Positions 29,961-39,028 of a DNA stretch of 64,000 nucleotides are shown piece by piece. The translations under genes were made by a program, and so were the position numbers. The stretch is from Alcanivorax borkumensis SK2 (GTDB lineage Bacteria; Pseudomonadota; Gammaproteobacteria; Pseudomonadales; Alcanivoracaceae), in contig NC_008260.1 in NCBI RefSeq assembly GCF_000009365.1, forward strand, positions 2,451,001 through 2,515,000, given 5' to 3'. Positions within the stretch are counted from its first letter, which is position 1, and every line of letters begins with the position of its first letter. The notes under the pieces were generated by a model. That model saw nothing but the letters and a program-made list of their open reading frames with translations. It was not told the origin of the DNA and did no database searches.

Positions 29961-30037
29961 GCCTGACGCAGGAAGCCCAATACTCAACGCTTAAATGGGA
30001 CAGCGTCAGGCGTCGGGCGTCAAGCATCAAGCGTTTC
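29961..30037. repeat. Degenerate heptad repeat (GCGTCAR) with inverted partner
   Basis: Four consecutive 7-bp units, GCGTCAG, GCGTCGG, GCGTCAA, GCATCAA, occupy 30003-30030, followed by GCGTTTC. The first nine bases GCGTCAGGC (30003-30011) have a perfect inverted copy GCCTGACGC at 29961-29969. The element lies between ribBA and ribH. Confidence 0.6.
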
Positions 30038-30039
30038 GC

Positions 30040-31149
30040 TTAACTATCCGCGTCGACATACTCAGTGATTTCCAAATCGAAACCGCTCAACGCATTGAAT
30101 TTCATAGGAGAACTGAGCAAGCGCATTTTGCGCACTCCCAGCGCCTTCAGAATCTGGGAGCCGGTGCCAATATTACGGTAAGCACGGGATTCGCCCTTTG
30201 GCTTGCCTGCAGCACCACCGAAAAAGACATCTAGGCGCTCCACAATATCGTTGGAGGCATAATCCTGACCCAGAATAATCACCACACCGGCATCAGACTG
30301 GGAAACAGTTTCAAGCACTCGGTGCATGTTCCAGCCGGTACGGCCATTCATTTTCGCGCTCATTAAATCACGCAACGGATCCACTTGGTGCACCCGCACT
30401 GCCACTTCTTCATCCTCGTGAATATCGCCCTTCACCAGCGCCACATGGGTCAACCCATCCACGGTGTCGCGGAACGCCACCAAACGGAAATTCCCGTACC
30501 AGGTCTCTAGCTCGTGATCGGACACCTGCTCGATGGTCTGTTCGTTCAGGGCACGATATTGAATCAGGTCCGCAATAGTCCCGATTTTCAGATCGTGCTC
30601 CGCGGCAAACACTTCCAAGTCTTCGCGGCGGGCCATGGAGCCATCTTCATTCATGACTTCACAAATCACCCCGGACGGCTCGCAGCCAGCCAGTGCAGCC
30701 AGATCGCAGGAGGCCTCGGTATGCCCGGCCCGGCGTAGTACGCCACCCGGCTCCGCCATCAGCGGAAAAATGTGGCCCGGCTGCACAATGTCATCGGCGC
30801 GGGCATTACGGGCGACGGCGGCTTGCACGGTACGGGCACGGTCGGCCGCAGAAATACCGGTGGTGACACCTTCGCGGGCCTCGATGGAGACGGTGAATTT
30901 AGTGCCAAAACCGCTGCCATTGCTCTGCACCATCAAGGGCAAATCCAGCAACTCACACCGCTCGCGGGACATGGGCATACAGATCAGGCCACGACCATAC
31001 TTGGCCATAAAGTTAATGGCTTCCGCAGTCACATGTTCCGCAGCCATCACCAGGTCACCTTCGTTCTCGCGATCCTCATCGTCCATCAGAATAACCATCT
31101 TTCCCTGACGGATATCTTCGATCAGTTCTTCAATACTATTGAGCTGCAT
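30040..31149 (-). CDS. ribBA: 3,4-dihydroxy-2-butanone-4-phosphate synthase fused to a degenerate RibA domain
   Basis: The N-terminal half (1-205) is a complete RibB, which turns ribulose 5-phosphate into the four-carbon riboflavin precursor: MDDEDRENEGDLVMAAE, GVTTGISAADRA and the HIFPL..GGVL.RAGHTEA region are intact. The C-terminal half resembles GTP cyclohydrolase II in order but lacks the three zinc-binding cysteines: where the family has VRVHSEC...CDCG, this reads VRVHQVDPLRDLM with no cysteine cluster. It should therefore not act on GTP, and a stand-alone ribA is expected elsewhere. Such hybrids are common in gammaproteobacteria (called RibBX). The start is an ATG at 31149. Confidence 0.93.
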   Translation of the reverse strand: MQLNSIEELIEDIRQGKMVILMDDEDRENEGDLVMAAEHVTAEAINFMAKYGRGLICMPMSRERCELLDLPLMVQSNGSGFGTKFTVSIEAREGVTTGISAADRARTVQAAVARNARADDIVQPGHIFPLMAEPGGVLRRAGHTEASCDLAALAGCEPSGVICEVMNEDGSMARREDLEVFAAEHDLKIGTIADLIQYRALNEQTIEQVSDHELETWYGNFRLVAFRDTVDGLTHVALVKGDIHEDEEVAVRVHQVDPLRDLMSAKMNGRTGWNMHRVLETVSQSDAGVVIILGQDYASNDIVERLDVFFGGAAGKPKGESRAYRNIGTGSQILKALGVRKMRLLSSPMKFNALSGFDLEITEYVDADS

Positions 31150-31168
31150 AACTTCACTCGCTGTTGGA

Positions 31169-31310
31169 GTTGAAAGTTAAAAATTAAACGTGGGAACGCG
31201 GATTGGCACAGTACTTCACCTGTGCCGTGCCCGCGCTTAGCCCAAATCGTGGCCAAGGCGCGTAATACCATCCTCAACGCCTGATTTGCGTTCTAACTTT
31301 CAACCTTTAA
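31169..31310. repeat. Inverted heptad-repeat element between ribE and ribBA
   Basis: The left arm reads in heptads GTTGAAA, GTTAAAA, ATTAAAC (31169-31189). The right arm is inverted; on the minus strand it reads GTTAAAG, GTTGAAA, GTTAGAA. The best pair is the 11-bp GTTGAAAGTTA (31169-31179) / TAACTTTCAAC (31294-31304). The core between them holds a perfect 7-bp hairpin GGCACAG/CTGTGCC (31205-31226). The right arm runs into the ribE stop codon. Confidence 0.6.
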
Positions 31311-31972
31311 CTGCCTTTCAGAAACCCATTTTCCGCTAGGAATGCCATGGAAATACCTTCAGAAGCGGGCTCGGCGGCCTTCTCTCCCAAGAGCAGGCGT
31401 TCCAGATAGCGCGCTATAATATCAACTTCCAGGTTCACTGGCGTCCCCACCTTCCATTGGCCGATGGTGGTCACCTCCTGGGTGTGCGGAATGATGTTCA
31501 GGGAAAACACCGCACCCGCCACACTGTTCACCGTCAAGCTGATGCCATCAACGGTTATTGAGCCCTTGTGGGCAATGTATTTGGCCAACTCCGCAGGTGC
31601 CTCAATATCGATGCGCACCGAGCGAGCATCCTGCTTCATCTCGACAATTTTGCCCAGACCATCCACGTGACCACTGACCAAGTGTCCTCCCAGCCGGGAA
31701 GACGGCGTCAGCGCTTTTTCCAAGTTCACCGTGCTACCCACGCTGATCTGCGCCAATGACGTCAACGATAAGGTTTCGCCAGACACATCTGCTTCAAAAG
31801 CGCCGCCAGGCAGGGCGGTTGCAGTAAGGCATACGCCATTCACCGCAATGGAGTCGCCTAGCTTAACATCGGCGAAATCTAGCCCTTCGCTCTTGATTAA
31901 CAAGGTCACATCGCCCCCTTTTGGGGTCATCGCGGCCACCTTGCCCATGGATTCGATAATGCCGGTAAACAT
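31307..31972 (-). CDS. ribE: Riboflavin synthase alpha chain
   Basis: The enzyme dismutates two lumazine molecules to give riboflavin. The 221-residue protein shows the two internal lumazine-binding repeats: MFTGIIESMGKV ... IAVNGVCLTA ... HLVSGHVDGLG, then KGSITVDGISLTV ... IIPHTQEVTT. The ATG follows AAGAGG. It is the second gene of the ribD-ribE-ribBA-ribH run. Also called ribC in E. coli. Confidence 0.96.
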   Translation of the reverse strand: MFTGIIESMGKVAAMTPKGGDVTLLIKSEGLDFADVKLGDSIAVNGVCLTATALPGGAFEADVSGETLSLTSLAQISVGSTVNLEKALTPSSRLGGHLVSGHVDGLGKIVEMKQDARSVRIDIEAPAELAKYIAHKGSITVDGISLTVNSVAGAVFSLNIIPHTQEVTTIGQWKVGTPVNLEVDIIARYLERLLLGEKAAEPASEGISMAFLAENGFLKGS

Positions 31973-32013
31973 GGAAACCTCTTGAATTCGGGCGGAAAAA
32001 GGAGGGTCGTTGA

Positions 32014-33147
32014 TCAGGCCGAAACCAGCGTCAGACGCAGATCATCACCAACTTGGCGCACATCCTGCCATTTCAGCGCCACTTTCTCACTCATGCTGGC
32101 CAGTTGCGGCAACCCCAATAACGGCCGGGCGGACGAACCCAGCAGAGTTGGCGCCATATACACAAGAATTTCGTCGAACAAACCCTCGCGAACAAAGGCA
32201 CCGGCCAGTGTGGCGCCACATTCTACCAGCACTTCGTTACATTCGCGCCGGTTCAATTCGATTAACAACTGCTGCAAGTCGATCCCGGAACCGGAGGCGG
32301 GCAAGAGCATTACTTCCGCACCGGCGGACTCCAGCGCATTCTGGCGTCCTGGGTGTTGTTCCCCTGCCACCAACAAACAATGCCCTAAGGCGCTGACCAC
32401 CGGCACATCCGGCGGCGTGCGTAGGGTGCGATCTAGAATCACCCGCAGAGGCTGTCGCACCCAATCGTCGTCAGCCGCATGCTGGCGGTATTCGGCCAAG
32501 CGCCACTGTCTAGGCCTCACTGTATAAGAGGGTCGATCCGCCAGCACCGTACCCACACCGGTTATCACCGCAGAGCTGCGCGCGCGTAGACGCTGCACGT
32601 CTTCGCGGGCGGCTGGGCCGGTAATCCACTGGGATTCGCCATTGGCCATGGCGGTGCGCCCGTCCACGCTGGCGGCAATCTTGATACGGATATAGGGACG
32701 CTGACGGGTCATGCGGGAAACAAAACCCGGATTCAGGGCTCGGGCCTCCGCTTCCAGCAAACCGACTGCAGTGGCGATTCCCGCATCCGCCAAGCGCTGC
32801 AAACCCTGCCCCGCCACCAGCGGATTCGGATCTTCCATGGCAGCCACCACCCGCGTGACGCCGGCATCGATTAGCGCATCAGCACAGGGGCCGGTGCGCC
32901 CAGTGTGAGAGCAGGGCTCCAGGGTCACATAGGCAGTAGCGCCCCGCGCCCGCTCACCGGCTTGTGCCAGTGCATGACGCTCGGCGTGGGGAGTCCCGGC
33001 GCGGGCATGAAAACCCTCACCAACCACCGCGCCATCACGCACCAACACGCACCCTACCCGCGGATTAGGGTCCGTGGTATACAGCCCACGACGTGCCAAC
33101 TGCAACGCTCGAGCCATGTACTGGTGGTCGGCAGCCGAAAAACTCAT
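32014..33147 (-). CDS. ribD: Bifunctional riboflavin deaminase-reductase
   Basis: RibD carries out the deamination and side-chain reduction steps of riboflavin synthesis. Residues 1-145 form the zinc deaminase with HAERHAL and [11 protein letters not shown]; residues 150-370 form the NADPH reductase ([28 protein letters not shown]). Length (377) and order are normal. Its ATG overlaps the nrdR stop (ATGA), indicating translational coupling. Confidence 0.96.
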   Translation of the reverse strand: MSFSAADHQYMARALQLARRGLYTTDPNPRVGCVLVRDGAVVGEGFHARAGTPHAERHALAQAGERARGATAYVTLEPCSHTGRTGPCADALIDAGVTRVVAAMEDPNPLVAGQGLQRLADAGIATAVGLLEAEARALNPGFVSRMTRQRPYIRIKIAASVDGRTAMANGESQWITGPAAREDVQRLRARSSAVITGVGTVLADRPSYTVRPRQWRLAEYRQHAADDDWVRQPLRVILDRTLRTPPDVPVVSALGHCLLVAGEQHPGRQNALESAGAEVMLLPASGSGIDLQQLLIELNRRECNEVLVECGATLAGAFVREGLFDEILVYMAPTLLGSSARPLLGLPQLASMSEKVALKWQDVRQVGDDLRLTLVSA

Positions 33148-33638
33148 GATTCTTTTGGCTCACCCAGCTTGTCACCGGGTTTGCCGCCCGCCTTTTTCAG
33201 GCGATCCACTTCAGCGGAAAACTCGGAAATATCCTGAAAACTGCGATACACCGAGGCGAAGCGCACATAAGCCACATCATCCAGCTGCTGCAGCTCTTCC
33301 ATCACAAACTCACCCAGCTCCCGAGCGGGCAACTCCCGTTCTCCAGTGGCCCGTAGACGATGGCAAATACGACTGATCGCTGCTTCCAGATCTTCCATAC
33401 TCACCGGCCGCTTTTCCAGCGCCCGTAACATACCCGCCCGCAGCTTGGCCTCATCGAACGGCTGACGGGTCCCGTCAGTTTTCACCAACCGCGGCATCAC
33501 TAATTCCGCTGTCTCAAAGGTGGTGAAGCGCTCCGTACAACTTAAGCACTCGCGACGCCGACGAATCTGCACCCCATCCGCCACCAGACGGGAATCGATC
33601 ACCTTGGTGTCCTGAGCAGAGCAAAACGGGCAGTACAT
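33144..33638 (-). CDS. nrdR: Transcriptional repressor NrdR
   Basis: NrdR senses (d)ATP and represses ribonucleotide reductase genes. The 164-residue protein starts [17 protein letters not shown], the first half of the zinc ribbon, continues with [15 protein letters not shown], the second half, and has the ATP-cone domain (residues 49-139: [18 protein letters not shown]). It opens the riboflavin run, as in many bacteria. No NrdR box was found in the window. Confidence 0.97.
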   Translation of the reverse strand: MYCPFCSAQDTKVIDSRLVADGVQIRRRRECLSCTERFTTFETAELVMPRLVKTDGTRQPFDEAKLRAGMLRALEKRPVSMEDLEAAISRICHRLRATGERELPARELGEFVMEELQQLDDVAYVRFASVYRSFQDISEFSAEVDRLKKAGGKPGDKLGEPKES

Positions 33639-33664
33639 GGACGTCTCCTAACGGCCTAGCGGAA

Positions 33665-33685
33665 AGCAACAAGCTTCAAACACAA
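33665..33685. repeat. Single arm of heptad repeat (GCAACAA GCTTCAA ACACAAA)
   Basis: Three adjacent 7-bp units of the same general form as the elements near 30.0, 31.2 and 47.6 kb lie in the glyA-nrdR spacer. I see no inverted partner nearby. Confidence 0.4.
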
Positions 33686-33730
33686 ACCTTACCAATGATA
33701 GCGTCACAACACCGAGATTTCAGAGACAAG

Positions 33731-33758
33731 AAAGCCGCCACCGAAATTCGGTCGCGGC
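33731..33758 (-). terminator. Terminator after glyA
   Basis: GCCGC (33734-33738) pairs with GCGGC (33754-33758), and ACCGA/TCGGT extends the stem inside it with one mismatch. The plus-strand AAGAAA to the left gives a TTTCTT tail on the minus strand. It lies about 55 bp after the glyA stop and before nrdR. Confidence 0.7.
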
Positions 33759-33812
33759 CCTCAAAACGGCAAACTACGAGCACATCTATCCGCATTGCTG
33801 CTTGCGGCTTTT

Positions 33813-35069
33813 TTAGCGCTCGTACACCGGCAGGCGAGCACAAATCTCTTTAACCTTGCCTTTAACCTGCTCAATCACGCCTTCATCACCCATGTTCTCG
33901 AGGATGTCGCAGATCCAGCCAGCCAACGCCTTGGCATCCGCTTCATCAAAACCACGGCGGGTGATGGAGGGGGAACCGATACGCAGGCCGGAGGTAACGA
34001 ACGGGGAGCGCGGATCGTTGGGGACAGCATTTTTGTTCACGGTGATGTTGGCGCGGCCCAAGGCGGCGTCCGCATCTTTACCGGTAATGTCCTGCTTGAT
34101 CAAGCTAAGCAGGAACAGGTGATTCTCGGTGCCATTGGAAACCACATCAAAGCCACGCTCGATGAACACACCGGCCATGGCCTGGGCGTTCTTCACTACC
34201 TGCTGCTGGTAGCCCTTGAAGTCGTCCTGCATGGCTTCTTTGAAGCAAATCGCTTTAGCGGCGATCACGTGCTCCAACGGGCCACCCTGGCCACCGGGAA
34301 ACACAGCAGAGTTGATCTTCTTCTGAATCTCTTCGCTGGCCTTACCCATGATCAGACCGCCACGGGGGCCGCCTAGGGTCTTGTGGGTAGTGGTCGTGGT
34401 GATATCCGCAATGCCTACCGGGCTCGGGTACACACCCGCAGCAACCAGACCTGCCACGTGGGCCATGTCCACCAGCAGGATCGCACCCACTTCGTCGGCG
34501 ATGTCACGGAAACGCTGCCAGTCGACAATCTGCGAATAGGCAGAGAAGCCGGCCACGATCATTTTCGGCTTGTGCTCGCGGGCCAGAGACGCCACCTGAT
34601 CGTAATCAATCAGCCCAGTTTCGTTGTCCAGACCATACTGCACCGCGTTATAGGTCTTACCGGAGAAGTTCGGCTTAGCACCGTGGGTCAGGTGGCCACC
34701 GGCATCCAGGCTCATGCCTAACACGGTATCGCCCGCCTTGAGCATAGCCATGTAAACCGCGCCATTGGCCTGGGAACCGGAATGCGGCTGCACATTGGCC
34801 CAATCCGCGCCGAACAGCTCACAGGCCCGATCGATAGCCAACTGCTCAACCACGTCCACATTCTCGCAACCGCCGTAATAACGCTTGCCCGGATAGCCCT
34901 CGGCGTACTTGTTGGTCAGTACGGAGCCCTGGGCTTCCATAACCCTTGGCGAGGCATAGTTTTCAGAGGCGATCAGCTCGATATGCTCTTCCTGGCGGAC
35001 TTCTTCGGCCTCAATAGCGGCCTTGATTTCCGGGTCAAACTCGGCGATGGACATGGATTTCGGGAACAT
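33813..35069 (-). CDS. glyA: Serine hydroxymethyltransferase
   Basis: GlyA interconverts serine and glycine while charging tetrahydrofolate with a one-carbon unit. The 418-residue PLP enzyme has [31 protein letters not shown], the PLP lysine in [14 protein letters not shown], and a C-terminal [12 protein letters not shown]. Two starts are possible: ATG 35069 and ATG 35054 ([10 protein letters not shown]); the latter is nearer the usual family start. It has its own terminator before nrdR, so it is a separate unit from the rib genes. Confidence 0.97.
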   Translation of the reverse strand: MFPKSMSIAEFDPEIKAAIEAEEVRQEEHIELIASENYASPRVMEAQGSVLTNKYAEGYPGKRYYGGCENVDVVEQLAIDRACELFGADWANVQPHSGSQANGAVYMAMLKAGDTVLGMSLDAGGHLTHGAKPNFSGKTYNAVQYGLDNETGLIDYDQVASLAREHKPKMIVAGFSAYSQIVDWQRFRDIADEVGAILLVDMAHVAGLVAAGVYPSPVGIADITTTTTHKTLGGPRGGLIMGKASEEIQKKINSAVFPGGQGGPLEHVIAAKAICFKEAMQDDFKGYQQQVVKNAQAMAGVFIERGFDVVSNGTENHLFLLSLIKQDITGKDADAALGRANITVNKNAVPNDPRSPFVTSGLRIGSPSITRRGFDEADAKALAGWICDILENMGDEGVIEQVKGKVKEICARLPVYER

Positions 35070-35333
35070 GGGCTACCCTACGGAGTCAGTGGTGGATTCA
35101 GGGGCGCGTATTCTACCCAAATCTAGCCGCTTTGGCACTTGAAGTCCGCTCATGGAAACCGGCCGGTCATCTCATGGCTCAACGCACCTGCTTTTCTGGC
35201 ATCAACCCAGACCATGCACTTTCACTCCCGGCCGCTTTCCGTTAGCTTAGGCGCCAATCCAAGAACCCCTGCCGGGGCCTGCAGCCAACCTGCATCGAGC
35301 CTCGCACATTGATACAGACTGCGGTCGGAGTTT

Positions 35334-37001
35334 ATGAGCCAGTACATCTTCACCATGGACAAGGTGGGCAAAGTTGTCCCGCCCAAGAAGCACATCCTGA
35401 AGAACATCTCCCTGTCGTTTTTCCCCGGCGCCAAAATCGGCGTGCTGGGCCTGAACGGCTCCGGTAAGTCCACGCTGCTGCGCATCATGGCCGGCGTTGA
35501 CCAGGATTACCTGGGTGAGGCGCGGCCGCAGCCGGGCACCAACATCGGCTACCTGCCCCAGGAGCCGGAGCTGGACCCGGAAAAAAATGTCCGCGAAATC
35601 GTGGAAGAAGCCGTGGCCGATATTCGTGACGCCCAGCAGCGCCTAGAAGAAGTCTACGAAGCCTATGCCGCCGAAGATGCGGATTTCGACAAACTGGCCG
35701 CCGAGCAGGCCAAGCTGGAAGACATCATCGAAGCCAGCGACGCCCATAACTTGGAGCGCAAGCTGGAGATCGCCGCCGACGCCCTGCGCCTGCCGCCCTG
35801 GGATGCCAGCGTGCAAACCCTGTCCGGTGGCGAACGCCGCCGAGTGGCGTTGTGCCGGCTGGTGATGAGCGCACCAGATATGCTGTTGCTCGATGAGCCC
35901 ACTAACCACCTGGATGCGGAATCCGTGGCCTGGCTGGAGCGTTTCCTGCACGAATTCCCCGGCACCGTGGTGGCGGTAACCCACGATCGCTACTTCCTCG
36001 ATAATTCCTGCGAGTGGATTCTTGAACTGGATCGCGGCGAAGGCATTCCTTGGCAAGGCAACTACTCCTCTTGGCTGGAACAGAAAGAACAGCGCCTGGA
36101 GCAGGAAGCGAAAAGCGAATCGGCCCACCGTAAAACAGTGGAAAAGGAACTGGAATGGGTACGTCAGAACCCGAAAGGCCGCCGCGCCAAGAACAAGGCC
36201 CGTGTCTCCGCCTTTGAAGAACTGGCCAGCCAGGAATTCCAGAAGCGCAACGAAACCCAAGAGCTTTATATTCCGCCGGGCGAGCGCTTGGGCGAACAGG
36301 TTTTCGAAATCAAAAACGTGGCCAAGCAGTTCGACCACAAGCTGCTATACGAAGACTTGGACTTCCAAATTCCTCGCGGGGCCATCGTTGGTATTATCGG
36401 CCCCAACGGTGCGGGTAAAACCACCCTATTCCGCATGTTGGCAGGCCAGGAAACCCCGGACAGCGGTGAAATCATCACCGGCGACACCGTACAGATGGCC
36501 TACGTGGACCAGAGCCGCGAAGACCTGGATAGCAACAAGAGCGTCTGGGAAGAAGTCTCCGACGGCAATGACATCCTGCGCATAGGTAATTATGAAGTGC
36601 CCAGCCGCGCCTACTTGGGCCGGTTCAATTTCAAAGGTGGCGATCAACAGAAGCGTGTCGGCGACCTCTCCGGTGGTGAACGTAACCGTCTGCACCTCGC
36701 GAAATTACTTAAACAGGGCGCCAACGTATTGCTGCTCGATGAGCCGACCAACGACCTGGACGTGGAAACCCTGCGGGCACTGGAAGAAGCTCTGCTGGCC
36801 TTCCCTGGCTGCGCCATCGTCATTTCCCACGATCGCTGGTTTCTGGATCGGGTCGCCACTCATATCCTCTCCTTCGAGGGCGATGCCCGGGTAGAGTGGT
36901 TCGAGGGCTCTTACACCGAGTATGAAGAATACAAGCGCAAGCAGTTCGGTGATGCAGCCCTGCAACCCAAGCGGATGAAATACAAGCGAATCGAAGTCTG
37001 A
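35334..37001 (+). CDS. ettA: Energy-dependent translational throttle protein EttA (ABC-F)
   Basis: EttA is an ABC-F ATPase that binds the ribosomal E site and gates entry into elongation according to the ATP/ADP ratio. The 555-residue protein holds two ATPase domains: Walker A GLNGSGKST and GPNGAGKTT, signatures LSGGERRRVAL and LSGGERNRLHL, Walker B LLLDEPTNHLD and LLLDEPTNDLD, with a charged linker between them (QRLEQEAKSESAHRKTVEKELEW). No membrane segments. GGAG precedes the ATG. Divergent from glyA with a 264-bp gap. Confidence 0.97.
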   Translation: MSQYIFTMDKVGKVVPPKKHILKNISLSFFPGAKIGVLGLNGSGKSTLLRIMAGVDQDYLGEARPQPGTNIGYLPQEPELDPEKNVREIVEEAVADIRDAQQRLEEVYEAYAAEDADFDKLAAEQAKLEDIIEASDAHNLERKLEIAADALRLPPWDASVQTLSGGERRRVALCRLVMSAPDMLLLDEPTNHLDAESVAWLERFLHEFPGTVVAVTHDRYFLDNSCEWILELDRGEGIPWQGNYSSWLEQKEQRLEQEAKSESAHRKTVEKELEWVRQNPKGRRAKNKARVSAFEELASQEFQKRNETQELYIPPGERLGEQVFEIKNVAKQFDHKLLYEDLDFQIPRGAIVGIIGPNGAGKTTLFRMLAGQETPDSGEIITGDTVQMAYVDQSREDLDSNKSVWEEVSDGNDILRIGNYEVPSRAYLGRFNFKGGDQQKRVGDLSGGERNRLHLAKLLKQGANVLLLDEPTNDLDVETLRALEEALLAFPGCAIVISHDRWFLDRVATHILSFEGDARVEWFEGSYTEYEEYKRKQFGDAALQPKRMKYKRIEV

Positions 37002-37014
37002 TTCGCACGCCACA

Positions 37015-37039
37015 ATACCGGGGAAAGGCATGCCGGTAT
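37015..37039. other. Hairpin between ettA and the PilZ gene
   Basis: ATACCGG (37015-37021) pairs perfectly with CCGGTAT (37033-37039). There is no T-tract, so it is not a canonical terminator. It could be a leader or processing structure of the PilZ-sigma transcript. Confidence 0.45.
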
Positions 37040-37062
37040 CGGGGCGCAACAGGGGTGACAAC

Positions 37063-37422
37063 ATGAACGAAAGACGACGGGCCAACCGGGTGGACTTCGA
37101 CGCAGAAGCCACCCTGACTTTCCAGCAGGATAGCCACCCGGTGTCACTGGACGACATTTCAATCATAGGCGCGCGCCTCAACAGCAGCACATCGCTGGCG
37201 CTACCCGACTCGTCCTCAGTCACCCTGAGCATTACCCTGGATGATTCCGATGTCACGCTGACCCTCCCCGCAAAAGTGAAACGTTTAGCGGGCCGGGACA
37301 TCGGGATCATGTTCGACCGGCCATCAATCGATGACGTGCAGCACTTGCGCCGCATTGTCATGCTCCATCAAGGCGACGACGGCGAAGATGACCCCGCCTC
37401 CCTACTCACACCGGAGGCCTAA
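37063..37422 (+). CDS. PilZ-domain c-di-GMP receptor protein
   Basis: A 119-residue single-domain PilZ protein. Both parts of the ligand-binding motif are present: RRANR (R-x-x-x-R) near the N-terminus and DISIIG (D-x-S-x-x-G) about 25 residues later, so c-di-GMP binding is expected. The ATG at 37063 follows AGGGGTGA. Its stop is only 4 nt before the TTG start of an ECF sigma factor and the GGAGG of that gene lies inside the PilZ gene, so the two are coupled. This suggests that c-di-GMP signalling and the sigma factor act together, which is unusual. Function inferred. Confidence 0.85.
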   Translation: MNERRRANRVDFDAEATLTFQQDSHPVSLDDISIIGARLNSSTSLALPDSSSVTLSITLDDSDVTLTLPAKVKRLAGRDIGIMFDRPSIDDVQHLRRIVMLHQGDDGEDDPASLLTPEA

Positions 37423-37426
37423 CACC

Positions 37427-38035
37427 TTGGACCCAACCCTGGAAAGCCCGGAATTCATTGAACGTCTGCGCCAGGGAGACCGAGTAGCTTTTGGCCAAGT
37501 GGTTAAAACCCATCACAACATGTTGCTGGCCACCGCACGCACCCTGTTGTCGGCTGCGGATGCAGAAGAGGCCGTACAGGATGCTTGGATAGCCGCATAC
37601 CGGGCCATCGCCAAATTCGAAGGGCGCAGCCTGCTGCGCACCTGGCTTACCCGCATTGTGATCAACCAAGCACGTATGATGCTGCGCAAGGGGGGGCGGG
37701 AAATCCAATTTAACCCCATCGATGAGCGGGCGCCTTTAGACCACCGTTTTCGCGACGACGGACACTGGGACCATCCGCCACAACACTGGGACCTAAATGG
37801 GCCCGATGCCCTGCTAACCCGAGACGAGCTGCGCCATTGCATGGAAAAAACCTTAGGGAAAATGCCAGACAATCAGCGTCTGGTATTGGAGCTGCGGGAC
37901 CTGCAAGGCATGGATTTCGACGATATCTGTAACATGCTAGACGTTAGCGCATCGAACGTTCGAGTGCTGTTACACCGTGCCCGAGCACGATTGTTTGAAT
38001 TGGTGGACCACTTTCAGGAGACAGGCGAATGTTGA
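37427..38035 (+). CDS. ECF-type RNA polymerase sigma factor
   Basis: A 202-residue extracytoplasmic-function sigma factor. Region 2 (FGQVVKTHHNMLLATARTLLSAADAEEAVQDAWIAAYRAI) and region 4 (LGKMPDNQRLVLELRDLQGMDFDDICNMLDVSASNVRVLLHRAR) are complete, joined by a His/Asp-rich linker with HWDHPPQHW. The start is a TTG at 37427 chosen for the GGAGG 10 nt upstream; the frame is open to 37331 but that part overlaps PilZ. A zinc-finger anti-sigma gene overlaps its 3' end. Target promoters are unknown. Confidence 0.9.
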   Translation: MDPTLESPEFIERLRQGDRVAFGQVVKTHHNMLLATARTLLSAADAEEAVQDAWIAAYRAIAKFEGRSLLRTWLTRIVINQARMMLRKGGREIQFNPIDERAPLDHRFRDDGHWDHPPQHWDLNGPDALLTRDELRHCMEKTLGKMPDNQRLVLELRDLQGMDFDDICNMLDVSASNVRVLLHRARARLFELVDHFQETGEC

Positions 38036-38262
38036 AATGCAAAGACGTCGTCGCAAAAGCGGATGCCCTCGTAGACGGCACCTCCCTGACCATGCGTGAG
38101 CGCATCGCGTTGCGTATGCACCTGCTGATGTGCCACCACTGTCGCCGCTATGTGCACCAGCTACGCGTGCTGGTGAACACTCTCCCTCGCGAAACGGATA
38201 GGTTGGATGATGCCCAGACCCGGGACATCTTGGAAAAGCTCGACACCTCGAGAGATCCTTAG
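38029..38262 (+). CDS. Small zinc-finger anti-sigma factor
   Basis: A 77-residue protein overlapping the sigma gene by 7 nt, with a CAGGAG site. It carries HLLMCHHCRRY, the H-x3-C-x2-C zinc-binding core of zf-HC2 anti-sigma proteins, which hold their ECF partner inactive until zinc or thiol chemistry releases it. There is no membrane segment, so it would be a soluble thiol or metal sensor. The function is inferred from motif and gene coupling. Confidence 0.85.
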   Translation: MLKCKDVVAKADALVDGTSLTMRERIALRMHLLMCHHCRRYVHQLRVLVNTLPRETDRLDDAQTRDILEKLDTSRDP

Positions 38263-38355
38263 CTCACGGTTGAAATGCCTAAGGCAAGACGTCGCGTGTA
38301 ACAATGCCTGCGTTACCGCATCCCTGTTATTCATTTCCCACCCTTTAGGCAGATC

Positions 38356-38754
38356 ATGGAAAAAAAACTTGCGCTCTCACTGTTATTGTTAAGGCTCGGC
38401 GTCTTCATCGTCATGTTGATGTGGACCCTGGACAAATTCATCAATCCCGCCCATACCGGCAAGGTGTTTGCCAAGTTTTATGGCCTAGAAGGGCTCGATG
38501 GCAGCACCCTTACGGTATTGGCCTGCCTGCAATTGATCGTCATTCTGGCTTTCGTCGCTGGCGCCCTGCGCCGTTACAGCTATGGTGCTATCTTGCTGAT
38601 GCACGCCGGCTCCACCCTATCCTCTTGGCAACAATATCTTGATCCATTCAACCACCTGTTGTTTTTTGCCGCCTGGCCGATGCTGGCCGCCTGTATCGCC
38701 TTGTATTTACTCCGTGATCAGGACACGCTGCTCAGCATCGACAGCCGCCGATAA
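38356..38754 (+). CDS. DoxX-like four-helix membrane protein
   Basis: A 132-residue protein with four membrane helices (for example LALSLLLLRLGVFIVMLMWTLDKFINP and HLLFFAAWPMLAACIALYLL). The layout and the first-helix motif LRLGVF..M.....DKF resemble DoxX/DUF417-type proteins. It follows the sigma/anti-sigma pair after 93 nt, so it may be part of that operon or a target of the sigma factor. Exact family uncertain. Confidence 0.7.
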   Translation: MEKKLALSLLLLRLGVFIVMLMWTLDKFINPAHTGKVFAKFYGLEGLDGSTLTVLACLQLIVILAFVAGALRRYSYGAILLMHAGSTLSSWQQYLDPFNHLLFFAAWPMLAACIALYLLRDQDTLLSIDSRR

Positions 38755-39028
38755 CGATTGCCCCCTTCTCAGGAAGGGGCAGCCTACATCAGCCGCAAGT
38801 GGCCACGCCTGATACCTCAACGTACCGTCTCAACTCACCGTATATTGCGTCATGCCGTCGCCTTCACGCTATCCGCCTGACCTTGATGCGACACTGAACA
38901 TCGATGCCCTTCAAGCGCAAGGGTATTGACTTACTGGGTCATTAAACATTTCACCAGCACTGTAACCTGTGGCCGTTTACTGCATCCTAATAGCCCTACC
39001 CGGACAACAATCTTGAGGAGAGTCTGCA

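Noticed and set aside
31150..31306. Possible FMN riboswitch in the riboflavin operon
   Set aside because: The spacers before ribBA, ribE and ribH lack the conserved FMN aptamer core (GGGG..GGTGAAATTCC...); only repeats and a simple hairpin are seen.
33795..34376. 193-codon frame antisense to glyA
   Set aside because: Shadow of the glyA codons on the opposite strand; glyA is certain.
35643..36338. 231-codon frame antisense to ettA
   Set aside because: Lies wholly inside ettA and has no start signal.
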